Source of the DNA: Hyaloperonospora brassicae
Taxonomy: Eukaryota; Oomycota; Peronosporomycetes; Peronosporales; Peronosporaceae
Direction of reading: 5' to 3'
Assembly: GCA_947650285.1 (NCBI GenBank)
Contig: CANTFL010000090.1
Span: 1,054,001 to 1,118,000, forward strand
DNA length: 64,000 nt
The notes under the pieces were generated by a model. It was not told where the DNA came from. It did no database searches and saw only the letters and a program-made list of their open reading frames with translations. The number at the start of each line of letters is the position of its first letter. The first letter of the stretch is position 1. The position numbers and the translations under genes were made by a program. Of this stretch, positions 1-11,700 are shown piece after piece.

Positions 1-340
1 GTAACACCGTAATGGAGGACGACATACCAAAGACTCAGCTAATTGGTGTCGGTTTAAATTCTTAACGACCAATCCAAAATCCTTCGAAATAACGTGTAAC
101 ACACGCAAGCCTACTTGGTACTAACCCGGGAAGTCTGGTACCAGCGAGTAAGGCTTCTCAAAGAAGCATGAACCCCAACAACGAATAGTTGGGGCTATCC
201 GGACTATTTGGCACCAACATTGTTCGACAAGCGCCCGTCGCGTGGCACGATGGCCACGACCGGTAAGGGATGTGTAGTCCCTAGCCGAAGAGGGCGGTAA
301 CAGGCCGTCAGAAAACTACATGTTTCGGCTGGACCTACAC
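1..340. other. hairpin-rich stretch, probable transposon fragment
   Basis: No credible gene. The stretch holds several short inverted repeats in a row: CCCCAAC...GTTGGGG (173-194), CGTGGC...GCCACG (241-258) and AGGGA...TCCCT (266-282). This is the same hairpin tiling seen throughout the Ty3/gypsy element at 43.3-51.4 kb, so I infer a decayed piece of a related element. No alignable coding segment was found by eye. Confidence 0.35.
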
Positions 341-472
341 AGAAAAAAAAATCCTAAAGCCTTTCCAAAGATACCGATGTGCAATGATGCGCATCTATTT
401 CTGCGTGTTTTGATGGTTTGAAATGAATAAGCTGCCAGAGACAAAGGTGACCAGAGATTTTTTGCACCCTCT

Positions 473-585
473 CCCTCAATTGCATGGGAAATTGTTTATT
501 CGATAACTGAATTCATTCCCCCAATTGCATGGGAAATTGTTTATTCAATAACTTGAGTCATTCCCTCAATTGCATGGGGAGGCGC
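473..585. repeat. 45-bp tandem repeat, about 2.5 copies
   Basis: The core CAATTGCATGGGAAATTG recurs with an exact spacing of 45 bp (near 477, 522 and 567). Units differ by a few substitutions (TTCGATAACTGAATTC versus TTCAATAACTTGAGTC). Nothing indicates a function. Confidence 0.85.
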
Positions 586-3240
586 TACTGTGTAACATCT
601 ATGCGCTATGCAAATGCCTTGGCCGCGACACAAGCGTCGGTGCAGCTGCACACTATCCGTCCTTCTTCAGCATGTAGGTGTGCTTCACAGCAATATGAAG
701 ACTTGACCCCGGTGATACAGGTATCCCCAATCAGCTCTATCGATCAATTCTACGCGATCGATGCAAACGTTAGTCAAGGCTTGTCTTCATTACATTCAGA
801 GCTCATTGCGAATCGTACGAGTCAATGGAGGACTTCTGCTTGCGTAAGGCGGGGATGGAACTAACTACGACGAACTTCTTGTACTGCTCTGATGAGAGCT
901 AGCGCATTTCGCATCTCAATGACTCGAGCCACCCGCCGTCTCTTCCTGGTCGCTTCACCAAACCAAGCACTCTTTCACATTTACAAATTGTCGATTGTAT
1001 CATTTCAACCGCTGCGTGTAGGGTGCGTGTCGCGCATCTCCAGAAACGTCTCGTTGGGCTCGCCCGAGAAGCAGAAGAGCACAAGTATGATGACATGGTC
1101 GATGATCATGGGCGTTACACTTCGGTCGCCTACAACCATTGCTCCACGCGTAGACAGCACCAGGTGCTTTATCTGCCACGCTGCCAAAGATAAGACCTAC
1201 GCAGTGAAGCAATCTTACAGACTTCTCACACAAAAGCTACGTTCGTGATGCCTGCGTATCCGTTGTCAATGTATGGCACTCATGTCGCTCACTGAGCACG
1301 GCATCAAGGATATCACCTGGCGCCAACGACGAGATATCGTCAAAGCACGCTTTGCAGCCAAAAAGACACCAACTTCCACTGTCTCATCAGCGTTGTCAGT
1401 CAATGCCAGCATGCTCTCCACATCGCATCAACATGAAGCAACCGCAAAGTAGTCGCACTCACACGCCAACAGCTCTAGCGTGACCCGAAGAGCTGGTGTC
1501 TGTGCACTGAAACTTCAAGTAAACCGCGTTAGCGTTAAAGACATCGATCAATAGAAGTGCAGATTTGACAGAATGACGTTCCAGCACATGCTCACGGTCG
1601 TCAGTGTACGCAGTGGCAAAGCCAGGTGCACAGGAGATGGGCGGCTCTCTACTACGTGCAAAATGCAAAGGTGGTCTATATAAGCAGCTCGTGCAGTCCA
1701 AAGACCTTAATATTTCGCGCACAGGCTGCTGAACACGTTGACAGTCACCTGCTGAGTGAATACTTCTCTACGTAGACACCAGCCTCGTTCACATCGAAAT
1801 GACCCCACCAGGTGTCGTTTGTACTTTCGAGAGTTGTTGCTTCAGTCACCAGGACAGCAATGACCTCTTTCGATCAATTGAGCTCGCAGGTACCGACTCG
1901 TTGCAATCTTTCCGGTTGTCTGATGCGACGCCGAAAAGCAGTACATTCCAATATGTACTAGCAGCTGCTTCGGATACAGGCGCAATTAGCACTCGATCGT
2001 CGGACCACCGCTCTTGCACTTCAGTGCCGTCGTCCAACAGTGTCATCATTCGTGACACTGTTGGACGTCATATTGACTCGTCCATTCACTTACTGACGAC
2101 GCAATAGGGTGTCCTAGAGCCTTCTCTAGTGTCTCCAGAGATCATGTATCTGCACACGACGGTCGCTACATTTTACCAGTCAGTTGTAAATGCCGCGTTG
2201 CAACACGTCTAGATTGGGTCAGCTCGGACAGCATGCAGTTGACACTAGCGCCCTCAGCGTGCGATATGACATCAAAGAACTGGTCGATTCCGTCGCGATA
2301 GATCACCACGTTCTCGGTCGGGTGTAAAGTGGGCATGTTGATATTGCCCATTGCAACGCAAGTAGCAATATGTCCAGCATAACTACATACCACGCGTCCT
2401 ATTCGATACAGGATGACTCGTATGTGTCCCATAGTATGCTGTTGCAAAGTCAGAGAGAACCCGCGTGTCCACTTCGTAGCGACTGTATGACAAGCCTAAC
2501 GTGTTAGTGCAGCACAAGAGCCCGTGGAGTCGCAATATAGGCATAGACTACGTGCGAACAAGATATGACTGTTAACTGAACCTTGCAGACGACTGAAATG
2601 TCAAATCTTACCTTTGAAGCAGTATCGTCCAAGTCCACGACCGTCCAGCGCTCATCACACACTTCATGTCGCATGATGACCACAAAAAGAGTCGCGAGTT
2701 GACAAGTTGCTGGTGGTCACTGACACCGTGGTGGAATTCACGTCCACTTGCGAGAAGCCCTCCGGTCCATGTTAGCTTGACTGCGACCAATGCCTTGATG
2801 GAGAGCCAGTCCTCGACAGACTAATTGGCTCTCACGTAACGACTGTCGATGCCAAATTCTTTTTTGGGGCGGTATGGCGTAGGTGTACTTCACCCAAGAA
2901 GCCCCGTACTGTCCACATGCAATAGTGAGGAGATGGCTGACGTCGCGCAGCTAGAAGGGTGTGATGTACCGAATGTGTACTCCAGACCGTCGTACATTGA
3001 CGAAAGCGCGTGTGCGAAGGTGCATCAACGCATGGATCAGGGACGCCATCAGCCGTGACGGCGTTCTATCGAGTGATGGAATGCACACTGCAGCAGTAGA
3101 AACAACCATGATACTATTGCAGTCCGCTTACTCTTCGAAAACACAATCATATCGTGTTGTAAGCAAAGCGACGGTTGGACCGGCAGAGACTAGAGTCATC
3201 AGGGTGCAGCCTTGTCGAGCTCAACCATGGTCCTGCTTTG
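586..3240 (-). pseudogene. degenerate protein-coding repeat, copy 1 (unrecognised)
   Basis: No intact gene. Several segments align in the same order and orientation with 58.7-60.1 kb: 1010-1180 with about 58880-59070, 1790-2060 with about 59490-59720, and 2070-2330 with about 59770-60030, at roughly 65-70 percent identity by eye. The conserved reading frame is on the minus strand. For example HPTENVVIYRDGIDQFF near 2.3 kb matches YPTKLAVICLAEVDHVF near 60.0 kb, and a stop-interrupted STWCCLRV near 1.15 kb matches CTWCGLRV near 59.05 kb. Two independent decayed copies of a multi-kilobase coding unit fit a transposon. The family is not recognised; a cut-and-paste transposase is possible but unproven. 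Confidence 0.45.
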
Positions 3241-3498
3241 GAAGCAGCATATAGAAACAGTTTTGATTGGCATCAGGCTCTGACATCCGTGCTGCTGCTA
3301 TATGCCTAAAGCTAGGAACTTAAGTTGTGTACAACGATATGCAAGTACAACGCAGCTTGTAGCTTTACGGACAACGCTATCCCGTAAAAAGCTGGCTGTT
3401 CTAACCGTGCGATTTCATGACAGGCATTTGCTTCAACTACACGACGACAAGATCATTCTTCGTTTTTTTGTACGGAAGCACCAAACGACAAACAAGCA

Positions 3499-3807
3499 TA
3501 CCATATTTGCAGAGGACGTTCACCCTTGTGTTTAACGAGCCACCCGGAATTTGAGTGCTTCTGTTAGTGGGTGCCACGTTCATCATCCCTTTCGCCTTGC
3601 CACTGCACGTAACCTGCTTTATTTTGGCAACTGCCTGATGAGCTTGCGCTTGCGTTTTACAGACATATGGCTGCAAGAGCTCGTATTAGTGTATTGAAGA
3701 AGAGTAGTATAAAACACAGAAGCTCCATATGCGGTGGCGGCATCCAAATAAACGTCATCTGTTTGTTATCAACGTCACTCTTACGTATTGCTGCATCCGA
3801 ATCAACA
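3499..3807 (+). repeat. dispersed LTR-like repeat, copy 1
   Basis: Aligns at roughly 85 percent with 29886-30184 in the same orientation. The inner part from 3562 starts TGTTAGTG and ends CAACA at 3807 (246 bp). It contains a TATA box (GTATAAAACA near 3707) and AATAAA (near 3748), which fits a promoter-plus-polyadenylation LTR. Homology continues about 60 bp upstream of the TG start, so the piece may be internal sequence plus 3' LTR. No target-site duplication was found. Confidence 0.5.
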
Positions 3808-4383
3808 AGCACTTATCGAGCCCAGCAAGCTCCGATACAAAGACAGGATCGAGGGCTCAATATCTTTGATGTCTCCTACAGCACGTACCTTTCGGACTAA
3901 GAGCTTGATGGGTGAACTACGTATATGCTGTACGACGTGACAGGAAATTCCTTGCACCGAACAGCAACGTATAGTTTTCGATTCGAATTGACCTCATCAT
4001 AGATCATATCCTTACCCTCACTCAACCACGCATATTGCCTCGATTGTCCGCATAGAAAGGTTGGTGACACCGACACTAGTGATGCTGGTCGTTCGCGCTA
4101 TGTCGACGGGCGATTGTTTTATAATGACCATCCCGAAGCCTTAGCTTGTCTGGACCAGCACCGGCGTCGCTCACCGAGTCAATCTGGTGTATTCACAACT
4201 GTTCTGACTGTCGGAATGATCCGTCCATGCCGATTATAAGAAAGGGAGGGTAGTTGACGCGGGTGGGATCCGAAGTAGCGCGTACAGCAGAAGTTGTTTA
4301 ATCTGCTATCCGCAGACCAATTGCATGTATGCCTGTGCTTATACATCAGTTCAGATAGTTTTGCAGCACTTCACAGCAGCTAT
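3808..4383. other. intergenic, nothing recognised
   Basis: No open frame, repeat or RNA gene recognised between the LTR-like repeat and the start of the inverted duplication. Confidence 0.5.
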
Positions 4384-4402
4384 ATCTTCTGACTGTGATA
4401 CG

Positions 4403-5110
4403 CTATGCGCTTTGACCGTGAAGGGCTCGATGACGTACGCCGCATTGGCCTTCGCGCCACAACGACGTCCAACCTACATCGGGATCTACGCATGAACGCA
4501 ACAGCTTATCGTGGCACCAATGTATCTCATGTACGACGCACAGCAGTGACTTAGCGGATGATTGACAGATTAGTCGTCCTCGCCTCGAACTAATATCATG
4601 TCCTCGTGCGTCTGCTGGGCTATCATGATGGCATTTAGCGTCGAAGCACACGGTCATAAACATCCTGCAGAAAACGATCACTAGTAGCATGGAGCCTTGC
4701 GAGGCTGCATGACTCGAATCCTGCAAGGGTGCCACCATCGCTCCTTTAACTGCCTTTTCTGATAGCGAGGACAATGACATGGTATCGAAGCTCGACACAA
4801 AAAGTCGACAATCAAATACGGGTGCGGTTCCAGCACGGAGAAACGGGCTCGAAACTTTCGATCATCACCGACCGCTTCATGCAATGCGTGATCCGGAAGT
4901 CGCATGTTGCCCTGTATAGGATCTGCAGCCCGCCATATACCCGAGCTGAAGGCACAGCGTCGCAAGGCATCGTTGTTGAAGAAGAACTTTGGATCAGATA
5001 GTCATCATCAGAGTCGGCAGAGAGGCGTTTTCGCGCATTCCAGCTGCTGAGTGGAGCGGATGGATCAAGCGCTGAAAGATTGTCAATTAGCAGGTGGCGA
5101 GATGGCCGTA
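4403..5110 (-). pseudogene. broken gene fragment upstream of effector 1 (unrecognised)
   Basis: Read on the minus strand, a frame of about 230 codons is open except for one TGA. It contains stretches such as ARVYGGLQILYRATCD, HCMKRSVMIESFEPVS and SSFDTMSLSSLSEKAVKG. The identical frame with the same TGA is present in copy B (52560-53273, plus strand), so the stop predates the duplication. The Ser/Asp-rich lead (LSADSDDDYLI) and regular segments look like part of a once-real protein rather than a random frame. No domain is recognised. It lies head-to-head with effector 1, so the interval between them could once have served both. Confidence 0.45.
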
Positions 5111-5685
5111 TTACGACGACTCTGCAGCAGGCGCGAGATAGGATTGGAGCGCGCAGAGCTTGCCAAATGACAGAGAAAGGGATTCAGAGCGCCTTCACAT
5201 CAGTCTGAGCAGCACATATGAAGGGATTTTTTTTCCGAGCACAAATGTCGTGAGACCAGTCTCAGGTTTGTCCGACAGCCCCTTACGGAGGTTTATCGGC
5301 TTTTCTATTGTTCTGGTGCGAAGTGGGACCCGAAGATCGCTGCAATTTAGATAGATGTTCCCATGTCAAACGATCAGCTATCGTGGGTTCGCCGGAAGCT
5401 TCTCGAGCCGAGCGATCTCCTGCACATTGTTTGGTCCGATTGTAACGAAGAGGTGTGTTGATGTTGGCGCGTGTTCGGAGCACTAACACCAATGAAATTG
5501 GAGCACGTAGAAAGTATTTGTATCTGCAGCTCGTCCATCTCGTTAGAACGTCCAGTTGCCAAATCAGTCGGCCATGTCCCGTCTTCGTCGACGTCGCCGT
5601 AGCCGGTCCGCGAGGCCCTTAGGATTGGACCTCTCGACACGATGGCTGATCCTGGTCGGGGAGCATCCTAGGTGGCTCCTGGTAC

Positions 5686-5693
5686 CTCATTTT
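5686..5693 (+). promoter_or_regulatory. candidate oomycete initiator for effector 1
   Basis: CTCATTTT fits the oomycete initiator consensus (YTCANTYY) and lies 61 bp upstream of the chosen ATG at 5754. The same octamer is kept in the inverted copy (51983-51990, minus). Inferred from motif and spacing only. Confidence 0.5.
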
Positions 5694-5753
5694 GAATAAA
5701 AATATCAGCACGACCAAGTGCGTTTCGCCTTCTGGACTGGAACAACACGAAGC

Positions 5754-6998
5754 ATGCGGCTGGTGTACGTCACAGTGGCTGCGCTAGTTAACCTTTTAGC
5801 TCGTAGTGACGCAATCTCACCTGTTGTCGATCCGAAGGTTGTTCTTGGGCCCGATGTCGCTCCAGTGGATCTCGTGGTGGACGGCCACGCCGACGGAGTC
5901 AACACGGAGAGACTTTGGCAGGACGTTCGTGAGCACAACGACTCGAACGCGGTACAAGTGGGCAATGAGGAGAGATTCTTCGGCATCGCTGACAAAGTTA
6001 AGCTGCTATTTACGAAGGTGCGGCAAAGTCTTTCGGTGGGGAAGGCCGCGGGCGTAGCGGTTACAGCTGCGAGTACAGCTAAAGCGCAAGCTACTGATCT
6101 CGCTGTACGACTTAAGGCAACCACTGATATGTCTCTGATAGAGGTAGCACGGCGCTGGAACCAGTTGCGCAACTCGCCAACCTCTCAAATGACCAAGATC
6201 AAACTTATGGAGCTTGTACAGACGGTCATCGATGTGCTGACGGTCGCTACGATTCAATGCAAGCTGGCGATCGCATCGAAGTACAGAGCGGTCATGGGTG
6301 GTCTTCCGAACAAGTCGGATTTGGTTCGGAACATGCTGGCTGCCCATCTGGCTGTCGTAGGTATCATTACAAAGCTTGATAAGCAGGTGGATAAATTGAT
6401 ACGAACAGCTGCGATGTTCATTATCACAGTGCAATTCAAAAAGCAGGCATCCATATTGGAGGCGACCGCCATTCGTTTCTTCAACAAGTTGTCACCGCGC
6501 AGGAAGTTTTTTTCGACCCGCTCGACAGGAAAGGCTAAGCGTACGAGGTTTGCAGAGAGAGTCACGGACGTGATCGTCCAAGTTGCATATAAGGTGACAA
6601 AAGTGGTGCTTAAAAAGCTCTCATCAAAGTACCGGTTGACGTTCGATAATTATCTGGGCAACTCAGCATCGCACCAGAAAAAAAACGCCGTCGGCTGGAC
6701 CGCTAATCCCATTGCTAAGCTTTCGGAGCTTGCTGAAACGATTACACACACGATAGTGATGACCGCGCTATCGAAAGCAAAGGCAAAATTAACGAAACGA
6801 ATATCACGACTCAAGGCGACCACCAAGAAATTTGTGCTCACGACGGCACCGCATCGGATAAAGAAGGGTACCGATCCTTTTGTGAAAAAAATTCAATCCA
6901 GATTTGCGAAGTTTCTAGAAAACATGAACGGCCCCATGATGGCAATAACGGCATCGATCAAAACACTGCTGGATAAGCTGATCCTTAGATTCAAGTGA
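5754..6998 (+). CDS. secreted RxLR-like effector 1 (degenerate RLWQ, intact EER)
   Basis: 414-residue secreted protein, probably a host-translocated effector. Starting at the second in-frame Met (5754) gives a clean N-terminal signal peptide, MRLVYVTVAALVNLLARSDA; the upstream Met at 5718 would place 12 polar residues in front of it. The translocation region has RLWQ at residues 53-56, exactly where effector 2 has RLLR, and EER at 72-74. RLWQ is therefore a decayed RxLR. The C-terminal ~340 residues are strongly basic, Lys/Arg-rich and mostly helical in appearance, with no enzyme motif and no WY repeat that I can identify with confidence. No introns are needed. The first ~100 codons and the upstream region are duplicated in inverted orientation at 51.6-53.3 kb. 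The sequence before the ATG resembles that before effector 2. Function beyond a presumed virulence role is unknown. Confidence 0.8.
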   Translation: MRLVYVTVAALVNLLARSDAISPVVDPKVVLGPDVAPVDLVVDGHADGVNTERLWQDVREHNDSNAVQVGNEERFFGIADKVKLLFTKVRQSLSVGKAAGVAVTAASTAKAQATDLAVRLKATTDMSLIEVARRWNQLRNSPTSQMTKIKLMELVQTVIDVLTVATIQCKLAIASKYRAVMGGLPNKSDLVRNMLAAHLAVVGIITKLDKQVDKLIRTAAMFIITVQFKKQASILEATAIRFFNKLSPRRKFFSTRSTGKAKRTRFAERVTDVIVQVAYKVTKVVLKKLSSKYRLTFDNYLGNSASHQKKNAVGWTANPIAKLSELAETITHTIVMTALSKAKAKLTKRISRLKATTKKFVLTTAPHRIKKGTDPFVKKIQSRFAKFLENMNGPMMAITASIKTLLDKLILRFK

Positions 6999-8135
6999 TT
7001 GCTAAAAGTTTGTGGGGACGACAAGTCTGCTTGGAAACAAGCTGGCTCGAAATTCAATCGTCGTTGGAACTTATATTACGCTTATGGAGTTTGCTTGGAC
7101 AATGAATACAAAGTCTGGCGAAGCAATGGATGATCAGATATGCACAATAAATAGATGAGAGAGCTAGCTGTAGTAAGAAATGATTCATTGTGATGATGAC
7201 TTATAATTGTTGCGTTTCACAACCGGTCGCAAACACTGTATAGCATCTCAGTGACGTAGCGCACCATGTTGCTTAAATAATCAACTTAGACTTCTTCTGA
7301 CACTGCTGCCAACTGTTGCCATTCTGCTACTTCGGATGTCTAAGCGCAATCGGTTTGAAGGAACTCCGTCATCGATACAATTGCGTAACAATGTGGGCGC
7401 TGAAATATAGTCGCAACACGCACTTCTGCCGTTGTGCTGAAAGCTTTGCGCATTGTGGCACATGTGATATCTGCGGATTGATCTAGTGTTTCAAACACAG
7501 CTCGAGCTCAAGTTGAAGTGACACGTCCACTCAGGCGTTTATGGTCGCGCTGTCCGTAATTTAGGCATAACAGCACCCAGTCATTGGGATGCAGGATAAT
7601 GTATACTTCTCTAAAACCCTTGTGTTTCCTCTCTCGGTCCATCAACAGCGTCATAAAAGCCTTAATGAACTTTAGTTAGTGTTGACTACCAGAAGCCGTC
7701 CAAGCATTCGACGAATCCACAACGCTAGCTGTATGAAGCATCAACGGCTTTATTTTCGCCATCGCCTTCACCAAAGACTTTTGGAAAGCAATATTTTTTG
7801 TTGTCCGACACAAAGGTGCAACGAAGTACATTGTTCTCCGTGCTAAGAAACACAAAGTTTGGAATTTGGTGGAAGTCCGCACACGACATAGAACTACTAC
7901 TTGATCAACGCGGTACTAATCTGTCAAAAGAGCATGCAATATTACGCATAAGTCTAGATCTTATAGTGCGTACAGCACACTTCTTCGAAATTGTTGACAG
8001 TAGGCCTCGCAAAAGCAAGTGATATGAGATATGTTGAAAGTTGAAATAGCATGTTTGAGGTCGATCGCACGACACAATTCAACAATCGAAACGCAAAGGC
8101 GGTTGCGCTCAACTTAATTCACAATATCGACAGCA
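6999..8135. other. 3' flank of effector 1, no gene recognised
   Basis: GC content falls through this stretch. A 74-codon plus-strand frame (7798-8022) and its antisense neighbour are the only open frames; neither has a recognisable motif. Confidence 0.5.
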
Positions 8136-8736
8136 ATGGCGAGGGAATTGTTTTGGATATTCACGTACATTTCGACGATTCTCTTACTATTTCCGGGAAT
8201 GGCTGGGAAAGCTAAGGACAAAATTCTGTCAATGACCTAAAATCTCTCAATAAGTAAGTGTGCAAATGTATCTGGGTGACTTTGTTTACCGACTAGGAGC
8301 TGGGGGTGTATTCCTTTCCACCGAATACGCATACTTGACTCTCGGCGCGATGAATGGTCGTCTTGAGACGATGACGAACTCCTTCACTGATACAAATAGA
8401 GGTAGACAAGCTTACTTGCCTTCTCACGTAGAGGAAGCCAGCGCGTACACTTTATACAATCATTTTGTAGAGCGAGATGACGATAACTGGTGGAATCGAG
8501 CGACGATTATCAGTCCATCCTATAGACGGCATTCTCTGTACCCTTACGACACCTATAGTTGCAATGTGATGGAACACAGTCCCGGATATAGAAATTCATC
8601 AATTTGGTCACTTTCACCAATAGAGAGAGCTGTTTCAAAATCTCCCATTTGGACCAACCGGGTCCGCATTGTGGCGAAACCAATCACTTACACAGCAACA
8701 TTATCAACGGCCATCACGTACATCGCCAAAAAGTAG
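8136..8736 (+). pseudogene. possible decayed secreted-protein gene
   Basis: An ATG at 8136 opens a classic signal peptide (MARELFWIFTYISTILLLFP, then GMAGKAKDK) but reaches a stop at 8238. A different frame, open from 8254 to 8736, encodes about 160 residues rich in Tyr, Ser and Thr (LGDFVYRLGAGG, NGRLETMTNSFTDTNRGRQA). A short third frame between them (NSVNDLKSLNK) ends at 8253 beside GTAAGTG, which resembles a splice donor. Either an indel-broken gene or an intron could explain the arrangement. No family is recognised. The signal peptide is the strongest evidence that a secreted protein, perhaps another effector, once sat here. Confidence 0.35.
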
Positions 8737-11700
8737 GTCACTTCCGTATTGGCGATGGAATGGTAAGCGCCAAGACGAACAATGCTTATCAGGATCAGCA
8801 ACACATAAACCAAATTTGTAGCTTAAAGAGATGCTTCTGCTACGCTGTAGACTATCAGTATTAAACTTCAGATTATTAATTGAATGATTATCGTCCGTCT
8901 TAGCGAAACAAAAATGGTGTCAGGCGGCCTCGGTTGGATAGTCCAACCACGGTCGATATGTCGCATTTATTAAATTGCCTATTATTCAATTTTTAGGCAT
9001 GACTGAGCTACAAAAGCTGCCAATTACACTCTCGATGTAACACTTTAATCGGCTGTAGAAGATAGCCTTTGGAGTTGGCGTATCAGCAAATTACAGTTAC
9101 TGATTTGGCATCCGTAAGTTTTTAATTCGCAATAACTTTGCAAAACATTTGCCAGATGTAGTGTTCTAAACAGGTTTGTTAAGCACTGGCACTCTTCGCC
9201 AACGTTACTATTTACTATTATTTCCTTTCTTAATCATTTGTCATTGCCGCCTACTCTAGTGTGAGGTCAAAATATCATACGATACATTTAAGACGAGGTG
9301 CGACGATTTATATGCTCATGGCCAACCCCCTTATACAACTAACAAAAGTGTACTTGGGCACGCTAAATCTTTAGTACACCAGCAAGCAGAGGAACTAAAT
9401 GAATGACCATGAGATCACGATGGTATAAGGTGACTGAAAAACTGCATGACACATATAATATTTGACTGATTAATTTGCTGAATATCTATTCATTATCACA
9501 TATTTCAACAAACATAAGATACATCTATCTGTTAAACATCTACTGCGCGCGTTTACATTTCTTATAGGCTTCGTTTTCATACTATAATGCTCTTTCTCAT
9601 AATAATATAAACGCATATACTTTCTGGTTAAACATGATAGTCACGAGTACTATCCGCGACGATGATTTTGGCATCTACATATATTTAGAAATATCATGTA
9701 AAGGCTTACTCCTTGGCATCTTTCTTCTCACCCATTGTAAATCATGTGATCCCACGTTAAATCGCTTATGCAAAAACGAGCAATCTTTTCGATGTATCGC
9801 ACAGTTCTAACGGGTCATAGCATCGTGGTCGAGTCATGCAGTACAAAGCGAAAGCCGCACAAAGTGCGGATGCCTAAGTATGCGAAGCCGCGCGAGATTT
9901 CAACTTGTGTAGAGAATAAAATATATGGTCATTTAATCCAAGCTTTATCCAACTAGCGGCTACAATAGCTGTGGATTCACGTGATTACTGATTACATGAA
10001 GACGTTGGTTCGTAGGCGGACCACATCTGTCTTAATCCGATGATACATTCGACATTAACATTATAAAGTGTGGTCGTTTAGAAGACTGGCTGAACATTTG
10101 GACTGAAAAAGTGCGGTCGTAGTTCAAGGTATTTACTCAGAGAGATTACGCTCGTATAGATCCAACATGGTGGCGCCCGCGAGCGCGTGACACATCGAAA
10201 AGTAAAATGCTTCACATCATCGAGTAATATACAAGAGTGGGTGCGTCTCGTCGCTTAGTCATTCGACCTAATTACTTCGTCAAGTACAGGGCCGGGAGAA
10301 TAAGATTAAGTCAAGCATTGAGAATTGTGGTCGGTTGAACCACATATTGTGTTGCAGATGTCGTTCTTTTCAAGTTAATTTCTTATAAGGTCTAAGTGTG
10401 TGGAAACTGTTGCACGTCCGCAAATGTAATTTGAGGGCCGTTTAATTAAATGTAATTAATCTGCATGCATTCACCTTTCTAATATGTCAGCACCGGATAT
10501 GTTTCTATCCAGAGACTTCACAAGCCTTTACGCAATATTTCATCCCTTTATTGCTTATCGCTGCATCCAGCACGATTTGGGGTACCCTGATATTGCGACC
10601 ATTGACAAAAAGCTGCGGAATATCTATGACTAACGTGCGCGGCTTTATTGATGTTTGGGCTAAAAAAACTAAAAATTTTGAACGATTTTTTTGCGCTTGA
10701 ACTGAGGACAAGACATTAATAAAGGCTAAGCGAGAAAGTACAAAATCTACTTTGTGAACGTCCGCATCTCAGGATCTGTTGATCCGTTCTTTTCGTACCT
10801 TGATTTCGTTTACCTTATTTACGTCACACATTGATAACGATGAATTGTAATTAATGATGATAAATGAGGAATTCGCGAATCACAATTAAAAAGTTATATA
10901 CTGTATGCTAATTACGATCAGAAATCCTGGACAGCGGATTGTGATACGATATTTTGCATAAAATATCCTGATCAGCTACCAAGGGTTGCAGTAGAACATA
11001 TCGTGCTGAATACGTTGACGGTTCTTACTAACTAAAATCAGACTGAAGGTTGCTAACTTCGTCCACTCATTTCGATAAAAGCCTGATCGTTGGCTCTTAT
11101 AATCGATCAGTACATCGAGTGAACTAAGACCTTATTAGATACTTTGTTTCGACCATACAATGTGACTACCGTCACATATTTACTGTATCCGGATTATCAT
11201 TTTCTTGAGGTTACATACCCTATTTTTCTCATACCGCTTTTCTATAGATGTTACCTTTGCTTAACTTTGTAAACGTAATATTGTTTGGTCTTCAAAATCG
11301 TATCTTTTATTGATCATTTTTAGATGCAATCTTTATCAGCTTGAGCTACTTCATTAGGTCGATACCGAGCAACGCGTTACCGTGGATAATATGCCTGCGC
11401 CTACCACGAGTTTGCCCTAGAGCCAGATTGAAGGCATTTATATAGCCTAAACGGAAGTCCATTACAATGAAGTTAGCCTTTTTTATATGCCCCGAACGAG
11501 CTTATGTGTCGCATTCAATTACTAACATTTTTATCTCTTGTATTGCGCGCACCAGACTGTCTAATACCGGTGAAAAATTCGCGTGGATCTATTGTAGGAT
11601 GTGTTTTTCGGTGTAATAGCTATGAACAGACCAGTAGGCGGAGAAATGTACAGGAAATTCTTTTGAATATATTTTTCATTACAATCGGATCATGAACATA

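Larger units (their letters stand above)
4384..6065. repeat. inverted duplication, copy A (1.68 kb)
   Basis: The reverse complement of this block occurs at 51614-53292 with very few differences (net length change 3 bp). The block carries a broken gene fragment (minus strand), the putative promoter of effector 1 and the first ~100 codons of effector 1. Homology stops at ATCTTCTGACTG on the left and at GGTTACA inside the effector on the right. In copy B the outer edge lies a few bases from a solo LTR. Confidence 0.9.

Noticed and set aside
5718..5753. Upstream Met as start of effector 1
   Set aside because: Adds 12 polar residues before the hydrophobic core. The Met at 5754 gives a normal signal peptide and matches effector 2 in motif positions.
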